Positions 37,205 to 48,787 of a stretch of 64,000 nucleotides of DNA are shown in pieces. Where the stretch lies: assembly GCA_029582155.1 (NCBI GenBank), contig CM055906.1, positions 62,001-126,000 on the forward strand, in the 5' to 3' direction. The position numbers were made by a program, and so were the translations under genes. Every line of letters begins with the position of its first letter. Within the stretch, counting starts at the first letter, position 1. The DNA is from Panopea generosa. Taxonomy: Eukaryota > Mollusca > Bivalvia > Adapedonta > Hiatellidae. The notes under the pieces were generated by a model. The model was given only the letters and a program-made list of their open reading frames with translations. It was not told the origin of the DNA and did not search any database.

Positions 37205-40200
37205 CAGACTATCCGCGTACTCCTATCACTCAGTGATGCATGTAATACTACCAGACTATCCGCGTACTCCTATCACTCAGTGATGCATGTAACACTACCA
37301 GACTAACTGCGTATTTATATCACTCAGTGATGCATGTAATACTACCAGACTAACTGCGTACTCATATCACTCAGTGATGCATGTAATACTACCAGACTAA
37401 CTGCGTACTCCTATCACTCAGTGATGCATGTAATACTACCAGACTAACTGCGTACTCCTATCACTCAGTGATACATGTAATACTACCAGACTAAATGCGT
37501 ACTCCTATCACTCAGTGATACATGTAATACTACCAGACTATCCGCGTACTCCTATCACTCAGTGATGCATGTAATACTACCAGACTAACTGCGTATTTAT
37601 ATCACTCGGTGATGCATGTAATACTACCAGACTAACTGCGTAATCATATCACTCAGTGATGCATGTAATACTACCAGACTAACTGCGTATTCCTATCACT
37701 CAGTGATGCATGTAATACTTCCATACTATCTGCGTACTCCTATCACTCAGTGATACATGTAATACTACCAGACTAACTGCATACTCCTATCACTCAGTGA
37801 TGCATGTAATACTACCAGACTAACTGCGTACTCCTATCACTCAGTGATGCATGTAATACTTCCAGACTATCTGCGTACTCCTATCACTCAGTGATACATG
37901 TAATACTACCAGACTAACTGCATACTCCTATCACTCAGTGATGCATGTAATACTACCAGACTAACTGCGTACTCCTATCGCTCAGTGATGCATGTAATAC
38001 TACCAGAATAACCGCGTACTTCTATCACACAGTGATGCATGTAATACTACCAGTCTATCTGCGTACTCCTATCGCTCAGTGATGCATGTAATACTACTAG
38101 ACTAACCGCGTACTCCTATCGCTCAGTGATGCATGTAATACTACCAGACTTACCGCGTACTTCTATCACACAGTGATGCATGTAATACTACCAGTCTATC
38201 CGCGTACTCCTATCGCACAGTGATGTATGTAATATTACCAGACTATCCGCGTACTCCTATCGCTCAGTGATGCATGTAATACTACCAGACTATCCGCGTA
38301 CTCCAATCACTCAGTGATGCATGTAATACTACCAGACTATCCGTGTACACCTATCGGTCAGTGATGCATGTAATACTACCAGACTATCCGCGTACTCCTA
38401 TCACACAGTGATGCATGTAATACTACCAGTCTATCCGCTTAATCCTATTGCACAGTGATGCATGTAATACTACCAGACTATCCGCGTACTCCTATCGCTC
38501 AGTGATGCATGTAATACTACTAGACTATCCGCGTACTCCTATCGCTCAGTGATGCATGTAATAGTACCAGACTATCTGCGTACTCCTATCGCACAGTGAT
38601 GCATGTAATACTACGAGACTATCCGCGTACTCCTATCTCTCAGTGATGCATGTAATACTACCAGACTATCCGCGTACTCCTATCACACAGTGATGCATGT
38701 AATACTACCAGACTATCCGCGTACTGCTATCACACAGTGATGCATGTAATACTACCAGACTATCCGCGTACTCCTATCTCTCAGTGATGCATGTAATACT
38801 ACCAGACTATCCGCGTACTCCTATCACTCAGTGATGCATGTAATTCTACCAGAATAACTGCGTACTCCTATCACTCAGTGATGCATGTAATACTACCAGA
38901 CTAACCGCGTTCTGCTATCAAATTAGTGATGCATGTAATACTACCAGACTAACTGCGTACTCCTATCACTCAGTGATGCATTTAATACTACCAGACTAAC
39001 TGCGTACACCTGTCACTCAGTGATGCATGTAATACTACCAGACTAACTGCGTGCTCCTGTCACTCAGTGACGCATGTAATACTACTAGACTAACTGCGTA
39101 CACCTATCATTCAGTGATGCATGTAATACTACCAGACTAACTGCGTGCTCCTGTCACTCAGTGATGCATATAATACTACCAGACTATCTGCATGCTCCTG
39201 TCACTCAGTGACACATGTAATACTACCAGACTAACTGCGTGCTCCTGTCACTCAGTGATGCATGTTATACTACCAGACTAACTGCGTGCTCCTGTCACTC
39301 AGTGACGCATGTAATACTACCAGACTAACTATGTACTCCTATAACTCAGTGACGCATGTAATATTACCAGACTACCTGCGTACTCCTATCACTCAGTGAT
39401 ACATGTAATACTACCAGAATAACTGCGTACTACTATCACTCAGTGATGCATGTAATACTACCAGACTATCTGCGTACTCCTATCACTCAGTGATACATGT
39501 AATACTACCAGACTATCTGGGTACTCCTATCACTCAATGATGCATGTAATATTACCAGACTAACTGCGTACTCCTATCACTCAGTGATGCATGTAATACT
39601 ACCAGACTATCTGCGTACTCCTATCACTCAGTGATACATGTAATACTACCAGACTAACTGCGTACACCTATCACTCAGTGATACATGTAATACTACCAGA
39701 CTATCTGCGTACTCCTATCACTCAGTGATACATGTAATACTACCAGACTAAATGCGTACTCCTATCACTCAGTGATACATGTAATACTACCAGACTATCT
39801 GCATACTCCTATCACTCAGTGATGCATCTAATACTACCAGACTATCTGCGTACTCCTATCATTCAGTGATGCATGTAATACTACCAGACTTACTGCGTAC
39901 TCCTATCACTTAGTGATACATGTAATACTACCAGACTATCTGCGTACTCCTATCACTCAGTGATGCATGTAATACTACCAGACTAACTACGTACTCCTAT
40001 CACTCAGTGATACATGTAATACTACCAGACTAACTACGTACTCCTATCACTCAGTGATACATGTAATACTACCACACTAACTACGTACTCCTATCACTCA
40101 GTGATACAAGTAAAACTACCAGACTAACTGCGTACTCCTATCACTCAGTGATACATGTAATACTACCAGACTAACTGCGTACGCCTACGTGAGCGATCAT

Positions 40201-41472
40201 CTCAATGATACATGTAATACTAACAGACTAACTGCGTACTCCTATCACTCAGTGATACATGAAATACTACCAGATTAACTGCGTACTCCTATCACTCAGT
40301 GATACATGTAATACTACCAGACTAACTGCGTACGCCTACGTGAGCGACCATCTCAGTGATACATGTAATACTACCAGACTAACTGCGTACTCCTATCACT
40401 CAGTGATACATGTTATACTACCAGACAAACTGCGTACTCCTATCACTCAGTGATACATGTTATACTACCAGACTAACTACGTACTCCTTTGTGAACCATC
40501 AACTCAGTGATACATGTAATACTACCAGACTAACTACGTACTCCTTTGTGAGCGATCAACTCAGTGATGCATGTAATACTACCAGACTAACTGCGTGCTC
40601 CTGTCACTCAGTGACGCATGTAATACTACTAGACTAACTGCGTACACCTATCACTCAGTGATGCATGTAATACTACCAGACTAACTGCGTGCTCCTGTCA
40701 CTCAGTGATGCATTTAATACTACCAGACTATCTGCGTGCTCCTGTCACTCAGTGACGCATGTAATACTACCAGACTAACTGCGTGCTCCTGTCACTCAGT
40801 GATGCATGTTATACTACCAGACTAACTGCGTGCTCCTGTCACTCAGTGATGCATGTAATACTACCAGACTAACCGCGTACTCCTATCACTCAGTGATGCA
40901 TGTAATATTACCAGACTACCTGCGTACTCCTATCACTCAGTGATACATGTAATACTACCAGAATAACTGCGTACTCCTATCACTCAGTGATGCATGTAAT
41001 ACTACCAGACTATCTGCGTACTCCTGTCACTCAGTGATACATGTAATACTACCAGACTATCTGCGTACTCCTATCACTCAGTGATGCATGTAATATTACC
41101 AGACTAACTGCATACTCCTATCACTCAGTGATGCATGTAATACTACCAACCTATCTGGGTACTCCTATGACTCAGTGATGCATGTAATATTACCAGACTA
41201 TCTGTGTACTCCTATGACTCAGTGATACATGTAATACTACCAGACTAACTGCGTACACCTACGTGAGCGACCATCTCAGTGATACATGTAATACTACCAG
41301 ACTAACTGCGTACTCCTATCACTCAGTGATACAAGTAATACTACCAGACTAACTGCGTAATCATTTCACTCAGTGATGCATGTTATACTACCAGAATAAC
41401 TGCGTACTCCTATCACTCAGTGATACATGTTATACTACCAGACTAACTGCGTACTCCTATCACTCAGTGATT
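37205..41472. repeat. Minisatellite B: 47-bp unit, about 90 copies
   Basis: The unit is ACTACCAGACTAACTGCGTA, then CTCCTATCACTCAGTGATGC, then ATGTAAT (47 bp). Each unit holds the inverted repeat ATCACT-C-AGTGAT. Variants include TATCCGCG for TAACTGCG, GATAC for GATGC, and a longer form with GTGAGCGATCATCTCAGTGA near 40188, 40341, 40550 and 41270. Copy similarity is lower than in minisatellite A. The array ends in a partial unit at CAGTGAT, 41472. No coding potential. Confidence 0.97.
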
Positions 41473-41974
41473 CCAAGGACTGTAAAATCTCCCTGATCCC
41501 AATTTAGTTCTACTTCCGTACATAATTTAACATCTGAACCTGTCTTTTTCCCAATCCATATAATTCTTTTTTTTTTTTCAACATTAACCTTAAGAATGAA
41601 TATGTTTAATCATCTAAGATTACCAACAACTCGTAGTTTATGTACAAGAAATCAGTTGTCTGTGAATTATGAATGATTAATTTGCCAAATTAGTATTTCT
41701 TTCTGTGCTATTAAATGAACATTGAGTCAGGAGATGCAAGATTCCTATCCTTCTATACAAGTTCTTGTAACCAACAATCTTTTTTTGTATCTGTAGTTGA
41801 CATGGTGTGTGGCGCAAAATTAGCTTACCTAACATTTACAGAGTCTGACATAAATATCCCGTATTGGCGGTAACACGAGAAAGTTTAAGTCTTTTTTTGT
41901 TTCAGAGGATAGTGCAGGATACAGATTGAAACCCATTGTATGTTTCTTCTTGTTATTTAGCATGCTTAGTGTAT
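41473..41974. other. Non-coding DNA, no gene seen
   Basis: Unique-looking AT-rich sequence with a poly-T stretch near 41569-41578. If the flanking exons belong to one gene this is intronic. Confidence 0.5.
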
Positions 41975-42105
41975 AGCACCGTCATCCGGATCCTCGATTT
42001 AAAGTCCCATCGGAATGACTGTTAATTATTTAACCAGCCTCGGGAATCTTACCCACAACTTCGATACAAGAAGTTTTGCGCTCTACCAACTGAGCTAATG
42101 GGACG
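41975..42105 (-). mobile_element. tRNA-derived SINE on the minus strand
   Basis: The reverse complement reads CCCATTAGCTCAGTTGGTAG (A box) and, after an anticodon-arm-like region, GTGGGTAAGATTCCCG (degenerate B box). The tail that follows contains GATGGGACTTTAAATCGAGG. The head is clearly tRNA-like but the B box and acceptor stem are decayed, so it is a SINE and not a functional tRNA gene. Confidence 0.65.
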
Positions 42106-42774
42106 ACCAGCTTATGCTACTATCAATACAGCTATGTCCCATTGAATACCCCCTGGAGATAATTGCATGATAACTGATCCAGACTAGTGATAAACTGTTC
42201 AGTGCTAATCAATCCCCATGTCTATGTGCACCAATTAAAGTTATTAAAAGGACTAAATTTTTGTAATAGGTGACAATTTTCTGCTTGTCCAGGATATCCG
42301 GCTATAGGATTTACTGCACTTGGTACCAAATACAGTATATCTATATTAAATGTTGTTTATTATCACTGTAAGAGTGGTTTCATAATCACCTGCCTTGTAT
42401 AATTTCCTCGAGAAGGGTGTTATCGCTACCCCAAAATCATTTAGGCAGGGTATTATCACTACTCAAAAATCATTTAGGCAAAGTATTATCACTACCCAAA
42501 TCCTAATTTTGATAACAGACCCGGGCAAGAGTTTATGTCATGTGGAAAAAAGTGTGCATGTGAAAATAAATTAGAAGTTGATAATGGGTGAACAGTGCCT
42601 TTTAGTGACAATGCAACACTGTACTCTTTGTGCAATAATGAAGATGACCATAAAATAGTATTGGAAGGTCTCCTAAAATTCCAAACAATAAAACAGTCTT
42701 AGTAGAACATTCAAGGAGAAACTGGTAAATTCTTGAGAAATTGTATGTGTATTGTTGTTATATGTGTTTAGCGT
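42106..42774. other. Non-coding DNA with a short tandem repeat
   Basis: No gene supported. It contains the three-copy repeat at 42417-42496. Confidence 0.5.
42417..42496. repeat. 33-bp tandem repeat, about 2.5 copies
   Basis: GTGTTATCGCTACC at 42417, GTATTATCACTACT at 42450 and GTATTATCACTACC at 42483 are each 33 bp apart. The first two are followed by AAATCATTTAGGCA. Confidence 0.75.
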
Positions 42775-43064
42775 CACTTTCAACAAATTTTAGTCATATC
42801 GTGACGGTGTCTTCTTGAGACAGTATTCTGATCGCTGTCACACTAGAGTATCATGCTGCAGACACATGGTATGATACACACCCAGTCACATTATACTGAC
42901 ACTGGGTTGACCAGACCTAGAACTTTTCTTTAAATACTGAGCGTCAAGCGATGAAGCTTCTAGTACATTTTTAAAGTATGAATCGGTTGGGGAATCGAAC
43001 CCACGACCTTTCGCATGCGAGGCTGACGCTCTTCCACTAGGTCACACTGCGGTGTGTATGCATA
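42775..43064 (-). mobile_element. tRNA-derived SINE on the minus strand, nearly complete
   Basis: The reverse complement starts with GTGACCTAGTGGAAGAGCGT (A box) and GGTCGTGGGTTCGATTCCCC (B box, good match). A body of about 220 bp follows with CAGTGTCAGTATAATGTGAC and a CGTCACGATATGACTAAAAT-type end. The body resembles conserved central domains seen in mollusc SINEs (recollection, not a search). Confidence 0.75.
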
Positions 43065-43815
43065 TAGCAGCGCTGCAGATAAGCACTATTTGGGGATATA
43101 TAAGCATTGACATTTCTGAATAAAGCATTGAAATTTAAATAAATGGGTAAAATAAGCATTGGTTATTCTTAATTTCAGTGTTGATTAGTTTGTTTTAAAT
43201 GACAATTTTGATAAGAATTTTCATTTTTACCCTTAACATTTTTAAAATAATCAATGCATACTTAAGGGGTAAAATACTCATTTGAAGAAAAGCATATCTG
43301 GAGCATTGGTTTATAGCTTGACTTGAACCAGCAACTTCACATGTGACATATGTGATCTTTACTTACAGCACTGAAGTGCTCTTAGTTTTGGAGAGTTACT
43401 CACTGGCATAAAAATAAAACAAGTGGGGTCGTCTTAAAAAAAACGTGTTTGCCGAGCTCCTACATACTCACTGAAAATTTCAGCTACCCAAAGTTTGCTT
43501 TTCAAATCGTTTAATTTTACTTTTCATGATTCTCTCCATGTTTCTTTAAAATGACTTTGAAAAATCAAAATATGGCAAAAATATTTTTACCTACCTATCT
43601 ACCAATTTGAAAAATAACAACATTTTTAAAGGATGGCCTGGCAAAGTATGACAAATAGCTTGACCAATCTTGATGATATCAAACAATTAAATTGATACAC
43701 ATGGGGCGGCATACAGTGGTTGATATTCTAGTTAAAAATACTAAAACTAATGAGAAACGTGATTTAAATGCATTCAATCTACCATAATACCCTCAACTAC
43801 AATCTCAGTCTTTTT
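43065..43815. other. Non-coding DNA, no gene seen
   Basis: AT-rich. A weak tRNA-like stretch on the minus strand near 43322-43400 (CTGGTTCAAGTC) may be a further decayed SINE head. Confidence 0.45.
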
Positions 43816-44314
43816 AGGTCACTTGAGACTTTGTCTCAAGGGAGCTATTGCGATCACCTTTTGTCCGTCGTGCGTCCATAAATAATTGACATTTTCAACT
43901 TCTTTTCAAAAACCGTAAGCTTAATCTTAATGAAATGTTGTACGCAGCTTTGGTACATTAGGGTGGATCAAAATTGTGAATAATAGAATTACACGGTCCA
44001 CACACACAGCGGGCCTTGGGGACAAGGCCAAAACAGTGAATTCAAGGTAAACATTGAAAACCTTCTCAACATAAGAAGCACTAGAATGCAAATGGTAAGC
44101 ATGAATATAGACGTATATGGGTCCTTTATAAAAAATTGTCAATTGCATGGCCCTTGGTATCACGGTTTGGCCCTGTGGTAAGGGCCTATTTTACTTAATC
44201 TATATAAGAGAATTTAAAACAAAACGTTATTTCTTATAATTATACACTAGTGTGAATTTGTTTTGTTTTTTTTGATAATATGAGGTGACTGTTAAGGTCC
44301 ATGGGCCTCCTGTT
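43816..44314 (+). mobile_element. Interspersed repeat of bivalve type
   Basis: The left end has AGGTCACTTGAGACTTTGTC then TCAAGGGAGCTATTGCGATC (self-complementary TTGAGAC/GTCTCAA) and TTTTGTCCGTCGTGCGTCC. The right end has GAGGTGACTGTTAAGGTCC and ATGGGCCTCCTGTT. This layout (hairpin, GTCCGTCG, about 500 bp, 'GGGCCTC-TGTT' end) is one I recognise from bivalve genomic repeats. No protein is encoded; the small minus-strand frame inside is incidental. Confidence 0.6.
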
Positions 44315-44609
44315 AAAAAAACACCTGAATTACGGTTTCCAACTATGTACTAATATATATAAATATAAATCAGTTACCTCCCTGTTCATGCCATGATGTA
44401 ATTATTTCAATCAAAGAACAGTTTTTATAACATACATTTATTGCCAATGGTGAGTTGACCTTTTGCTTTGTTTTCATTAGAATGTAGGTAAATACATTGT
44501 AAATATGACAGAGTTGTGTATGTTACAGTAAACATTTTTCAAATTGTTTTCTTTAGCTAGACTATTCGAAGAAATAAAGAGAGCTATCCTACGCACCCAG
44601 GTATCGGCG
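44315..44609. other. Non-coding DNA, no gene seen
   Basis: AT-rich, no supported feature. Confidence 0.45.
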
Positions 44610-44930
44610 TCACACATTGGTTAAAGTTTTGCGTGCAAGTCCCTTTCTCAGCTATCATTGCATGTATCGCCTTGAAACTTTACACAATACTCCCCAGTCA
44701 TCAAATCAACAATAGGTAAGTTAGATAACTCTTACATGAATTTAATGCAAAGTATTGCCCTTGTTTGACTTAGAAATTCTAGTAAACGTTTTACATGCAA
44801 GTGTCATCAAGTCCATATCTCACCAACCATTTAATGTATTTGATTGAAACTTCATACATTATGTATTGCAGCTGTAAGACTTACTCAATTTAGTAAGTTA
44901 GATAACTCTTGTTTGTTTGGATTTCTCATC
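44610..44930. repeat. Two diverged copies of a roughly 177-bp repeat
   Basis: GTAAGTTAGATAACTCTT occurs at 44716 and 44893. Each is preceded by a related block (GCGTGCAAGTCCCTTTCTC versus ACATGCAAGTGTCATCAAG, then TTGAAACTT). It is probably an old interspersed repeat present twice in tandem. Confidence 0.6.
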
Positions 44931-45924
44931 ATTCTTCAATCAAATGTGTGTACTCTTGTGACATCAATTCAAATAGCCTGGCGCTCTGTCTTACTGACAG
45001 CTCTTGTTCTGTTTATGTTTGTGTGAATAGGTTTCATGTTGTTTTTTTTAACAGTATTTCAGTTACTTAACATTGGTTATTACACCTAATCATCGTACTA
45101 GGGTTCGCTTGTAAACAGTTCCAAACGCACCTTGGGGGGGGGGGGGGGGGGGGGGGGGGCTTATGGCTATTCAAAGTTCAAGACTAATCATCACAGTGGC
45201 TATGGCTAGATGGGAATTGGAAATCAACCCTTGAATTGACAGTCAGACACATTACTGACTTAATTTATAACCCGAATAAACTTCCAAATTAAAGTTCGAC
45301 CCCAAGAGAGGTAATGCCTTAGCTCATATTAGTTATAATAACTAAATATATCATGTGATGATGTAGTTAGATGTGTTACTTGAAAACTACAGAGTTAAGT
45401 CCCCTGTAAGATATTCTGCCATTTACACACTCGAGCAGCAGACTATATACTCACTTCGAGTCTATACATAAAAATCGGTATGAAGGCGTGTTGTGTTGTA
45501 CGGAAGCACTGAATACTTTGTAAGTACAACAAATGGTGTGTCATAAAGATTAATGTTTCTCAGTATATAGTTTACCGTTATTGAAATGAATCAATCAATC
45601 CAGAGCATGTATATATAGATCGATCCCGATGTTGATAAAGAAAAAATGACAGTCCCCTTTAAATTAGTAAACTAACTATATCCGAATGTGCAAGTGTAGA
45701 TAAGAGCTACAGCAGTACTCGTTGTAGCTGCAATATAGCGCCTATGATTTAAATCTCCATTGATTACCTAGAACCGTCGAAAATTGCAGTAAACACTTTC
45801 AACCAACCAACTTAACGAACCAATTAGATATTTTAAATCATTTTTCATAAAATGTGACCTATATTGCATTTATAAGGTTTGATGAAAGGCTTTGAACCAT
45901 CACAAAAGATAGCACTCAATGTTT
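44931..45924. other. Non-coding DNA, no gene seen
   Basis: Contains the poly-G run listed next. No coding region supported. Confidence 0.45.
45134..45159. repeat. Poly-G tract, 26 G
   Basis: An uninterrupted G run on the plus strand after CGCACCTT. It could form intermolecular or intramolecular G-quadruplex, and its length is likely to be unreliable. Confidence 0.9.
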
Positions 45925-46118
45925 GGGTTGCCGGTTTACTATTTAACCATAACAAGTGATATCTCTCATTAGAATAGGTAATATCACTCATTCGAATATG
46001 AAATATCACTCAATCGCATAAAATGAGTGATATTATTACCTATTCAAAACGAATAAGTGATATCACTCATTCGAATGAGTGATGTCACTTATTATGGTTA
46101 AATGGTAAAGCGGCACCC
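45925..46118. mobile_element. Palindromic MITE built of TCACTCATTCGAATGAGTGA motifs
   Basis: The left arm (GGGTTGCCGGTTTACTATTT, AACCATAACAAGTGATATC) is the inverse of the right arm (GATGTCACTTATTATGGTT, AAATGGTAAAGCGGCACCC). The centre contains several copies of the palindrome ATCACTCATTCGAATGAGTGAT and parts of it. There is no open frame. Non-autonomous inverted-repeat element. Confidence 0.75.
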
Positions 46119-46170
46119 GTACCAATTCAGTAGGCCATCTGTTAACCCTTGTCAGTAGTTTGTTGTGAGA
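46119..46170. other. Spacer between two MITEs
   Basis: 52 bp of unassigned sequence. Confidence 0.5.
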
Positions 46171-46440
46171 CCTTTTAAATTATTTTCGAAATCAGTGGAA
46201 TGTTTGGTATATAATGAAACTAGAAGTAATTTCCAATTTGAATATACTTTTTTTTCGAAAAATACGCGATTTTGCGGCTGTAAATCTAACGTCAAAAAGA
46301 CCAAACATGGACATGTTTACGACGTCACAGGTAAGGAAGTGTTATATTTACGGCAGAAAAAAAAGTATATTCAAATTGGAAATTACTTCTAGTTTCATTA
46401 CATACCAAATATTCCACTGATTTCGAAATAATTTAAAAGG
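46171..46440. mobile_element. 270-bp MITE with about 85-bp near-perfect terminal inverted repeats
   Basis: The left arm begins CCTTTTAAATTATTTTCGAA and runs through AATGAAACTAGAAGTAATTT to ATACTTTTTTTT. The right arm is its reverse complement with only a few differences, ending TTTCGAAATAATTTAAAAGG. The loop of about 100 bp contains CTAACGTCAAAAAGACC. High arm identity suggests this is the youngest element of its kind in the window. Small open frames crossing it are by-products. Confidence 0.9.
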
Positions 46441-47553
46441 TATATTCCTCCTTAACCAGATAATTCTATGGATTCTCCAAAATGTTACTGATGTTTTAAT
46501 AGTGTTATTTCTCATAACAATTTGGTAACTTCTTCTGACAGAGTTTGAAACAATTGCAGGACAATTTCAAACTGCTCTTATGTACAATTTATACTTGACC
46601 ATAACTGTTTTCAAACGTTGTCTGCTGCAAGTGCAGGCAATGCCATACACTACATTCCTCTTATCATACAACTTGCCTACCGAAAACTTCACAGTCAACG
46701 AAACATTTATCATCTTATAAAACTTTCGCTTATTTGCTAATTGGCCTGAAAATCGTTCATATTAAACTCAGTTTTGGTAAACTCAGTTTAAATGTTTAAC
46801 AGCATTGTATGTTGTCTCAAGTAAAAAAGGAACAATTAATGTATTGCTGATTATAATAACATCGTAAAATTATTGAAAGAGATCAACATCGTCGATATGT
46901 TTCTTACCTGTATAGTATGAATAACCTGCCTTCATTAGCTTGAAGTGCAGAATGTTCTTCTATATATGATAAAAAACAACAAATATCAAATAAATGGACA
47001 TTCAAATATATATTAAAAACAGTTAATATATTCAAAAGGTATAACCACCAAATTATAGCATGATAAATATCCTCAAGAAGTATTACTCAACAATGCAGGG
47101 AACTCTTATTATTTTGTTTAATTTAATTCTTTGCTTAATATTTAAGACATTTTACGTCAATAAACAAGACATATATTTACTGATAGATTTGATCAAATGT
47201 CTCCTTTACCAAACTGCTGTATTCAAGTAATTGTCTTTCATACAAATATTGTTTAAGCTTTGTTAGAACACAGTGTTCCCATTGTCACATAAAACAGAAC
47301 GTTTGTAACATTTGCACCCCAATATATACATTATATATAATGCTACCCTATATCATTTGTAGGCTTATCATGAAAAAGAGGTGTACAGAGTTTCATATTG
47401 TAATATTTGCCCCCCTGGGGATGGGTTATGGCAGCATTGAGTACAGTTATATTGTCTGTTTTCTGTGCAAATGACACGTGATTACAGCTCGCTTAATTAA
47501 GAGTATATCACATTATCAGTTTAAAAATACATATTTGTTTTTTGTTCTGAAAG
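46441..47553. other. Non-coding DNA, no gene seen
   Basis: AT-rich sequence with no supported exon or recognised repeat. It would be intronic if 17895-50034 is one gene. Confidence 0.45.
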
Positions 47554-47658
47554 GATGAAGAGCCAAAAAAGAAACGTATCCCGAAATAAGTGGCCCGCAT
47601 TCAAGACGCGTCTAAAAAAACGAAAACTGTTGGGGAAATGCAGCATTTGGTTGCTAGT
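47554..47658 (+). pseudogene. Exon of the kinase-associated gene, with an in-frame stop
   Basis: It is bounded by TTTGTTCTGAAAG (acceptor, slightly atypical) and GCTAGT|GTAAGT (strong donor). The 105 bases form 35 codons in phase 0 at both ends: DEEPKKKRIPK, then TAA, then VARIQDASKKTKTVGEMQ and HLVAS. The lysine-rich PKKKRIPK could be a nuclear localisation signal. The stop interrupts otherwise protein-like sequence, so the gene is decayed or the base is an error. Confidence 0.5.
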
Positions 47659-48442
47659 GTAAGTACATTGTGATCCGCTGCCGAAGTGTCATACCACTTG
47701 TCTGTCACACTTGTGTTTTAATTACCACATGTCTTGACCAGTTTTTACCTAAAAGCGTGTGGTAACTGTAAATGTCATTTTATTCATAGAGGGTTTTGTA
47801 ATTATGTGTCACTGCAAGTTGATGCATTACCCGAAATAGTCAGGCATGTAGCTTTAGAGTCAATGTCACGCATTCTTATTGTCATTGTTTTTATGTCTGA
47901 TTCATAAACTTTATCTTGTGTTTTTCTACAAAATAATATGGAAAATATTCTGTTTACTATATGAAGACAATTTACCACATGAGTAGCTCTAATATTAATG
48001 GTCAAGGCAACATATTTGGTGGGAAAAAAGAAACTTCAGTGACATTGTCTCTTAAAAGTGACAGTTTTTGTTGTTGCATTTTAACGAGCATTTTTATTCT
48101 AATCAATGATATTTTTAAAAAAAAACACAAATTGGCTTTTAATCTTCATTTATGTCCATCAATATAGAAGTCCGAGAGCACTGAAAAGCAATACCATTTT
48201 TGGAGACCTTTAGTGCACCTTTATTAATGTTTTGGTCAGGGTTTTGTACTATTTTTATAGTAAATATGTTATATGTTGACCACTTTCAAATAATGATTAA
48301 CTTGTCCACCAATACAATGGTTTAAATATGAAACACCTATGTGTATTTGACATTTACATGCCACTGTGAACTTAATATTTTGGCTTTTTTGCATGTGACA
48401 CTTGATCATGTTATTTCAGAATCATTTATTTCTGTTTTCCAG
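47659..48442 (+). other. Putative intron
   Basis: GTAAGT at the start and TTATTTCTGTTTTCCAG at the end. No coding sequence inside. Confidence 0.5.
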
Positions 48443-48787
48443 AATACCAGAGCGAAGAAAGGCCGAGTGAAGAGGTCCGAGTTTAAAGTATCAATTGGGT
48501 GGCAGCATTTCAGAGAAGGGATATATCGAGTAGTCACAAAGACAAAGGGTGGAAGATCTAGAATAATAAAATACAAACTTGAAGACAATTTAACAGTTGA
48601 CGACATAAAAGAAAAATCAAAAACCTATTTTTTTACAGATGGAATGAGTATGTATGGAAAAGATGATGATCTCGATACAACACTTGCTACATCTTCTGGA
48701 CAAGCTATCATTTTCTTTCAGGGTGTAAACGAAAATCCCTGTAGTTTTGCAGACTACCTGAAATCATATGGCATGTTTGCCTCATAA
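48443..48787 (+). CDS. Exon with an uncharacterised basic domain upstream of the kinase
   Basis: From the acceptor at 48442, in phase with the previous exon, it reads NTRAKKGRVKRSEFKVS, IGWQHFREGIYRVVTKTKGG, RSRIIKYKLEDNLTVDD, YFFTDGMSMYGKDDDLDTTL and ADYLKSYGMFAS, then TAA at 48785-48787. The G-W-x-H-F start, the K-G-G-R-R patch, the Y/L-F-F-x-D-G motif and the closing Y-L-x-S-Y-G recall an uncharacterised domain I have seen in invertebrate and fish proteins, for which I know no name. The sequence after the stop (CHLYLRTIQR in the same frame) fits the expected end of that domain, so the stop looks like a disabling change and not a natural end. Confidence 0.6.
   Translation, partial: NTRAKKGRVKRSEFKVSIGWQHFREGIYRVVTKTKGGRSRIIKYKLEDNLTVDDIKEKSKTYFFTDGMSMYGKDDDLDTTLATSSGQAIIFFQGVNENPCSFADYLKSYGMFAS

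Noticed and set aside
18499..41472. CRISPR-like array of regularly spaced repeats
   Set aside because: Units follow each other head to tail without unique spacers, and the setting is eukaryotic.
42040..43064. Functional tRNA genes
   Set aside because: A and B boxes are clear, but acceptor and anticodon stems do not pair properly and SINE tails follow.
43927..44163. A 78-codon minus-strand frame
   Set aside because: It lies inside the interspersed repeat at 43816-44314 and shows no family motif.
46165..46420. Two plus-strand frames of 75 and 68 codons
   Set aside because: They run through the arms of the 46171-46440 MITE.
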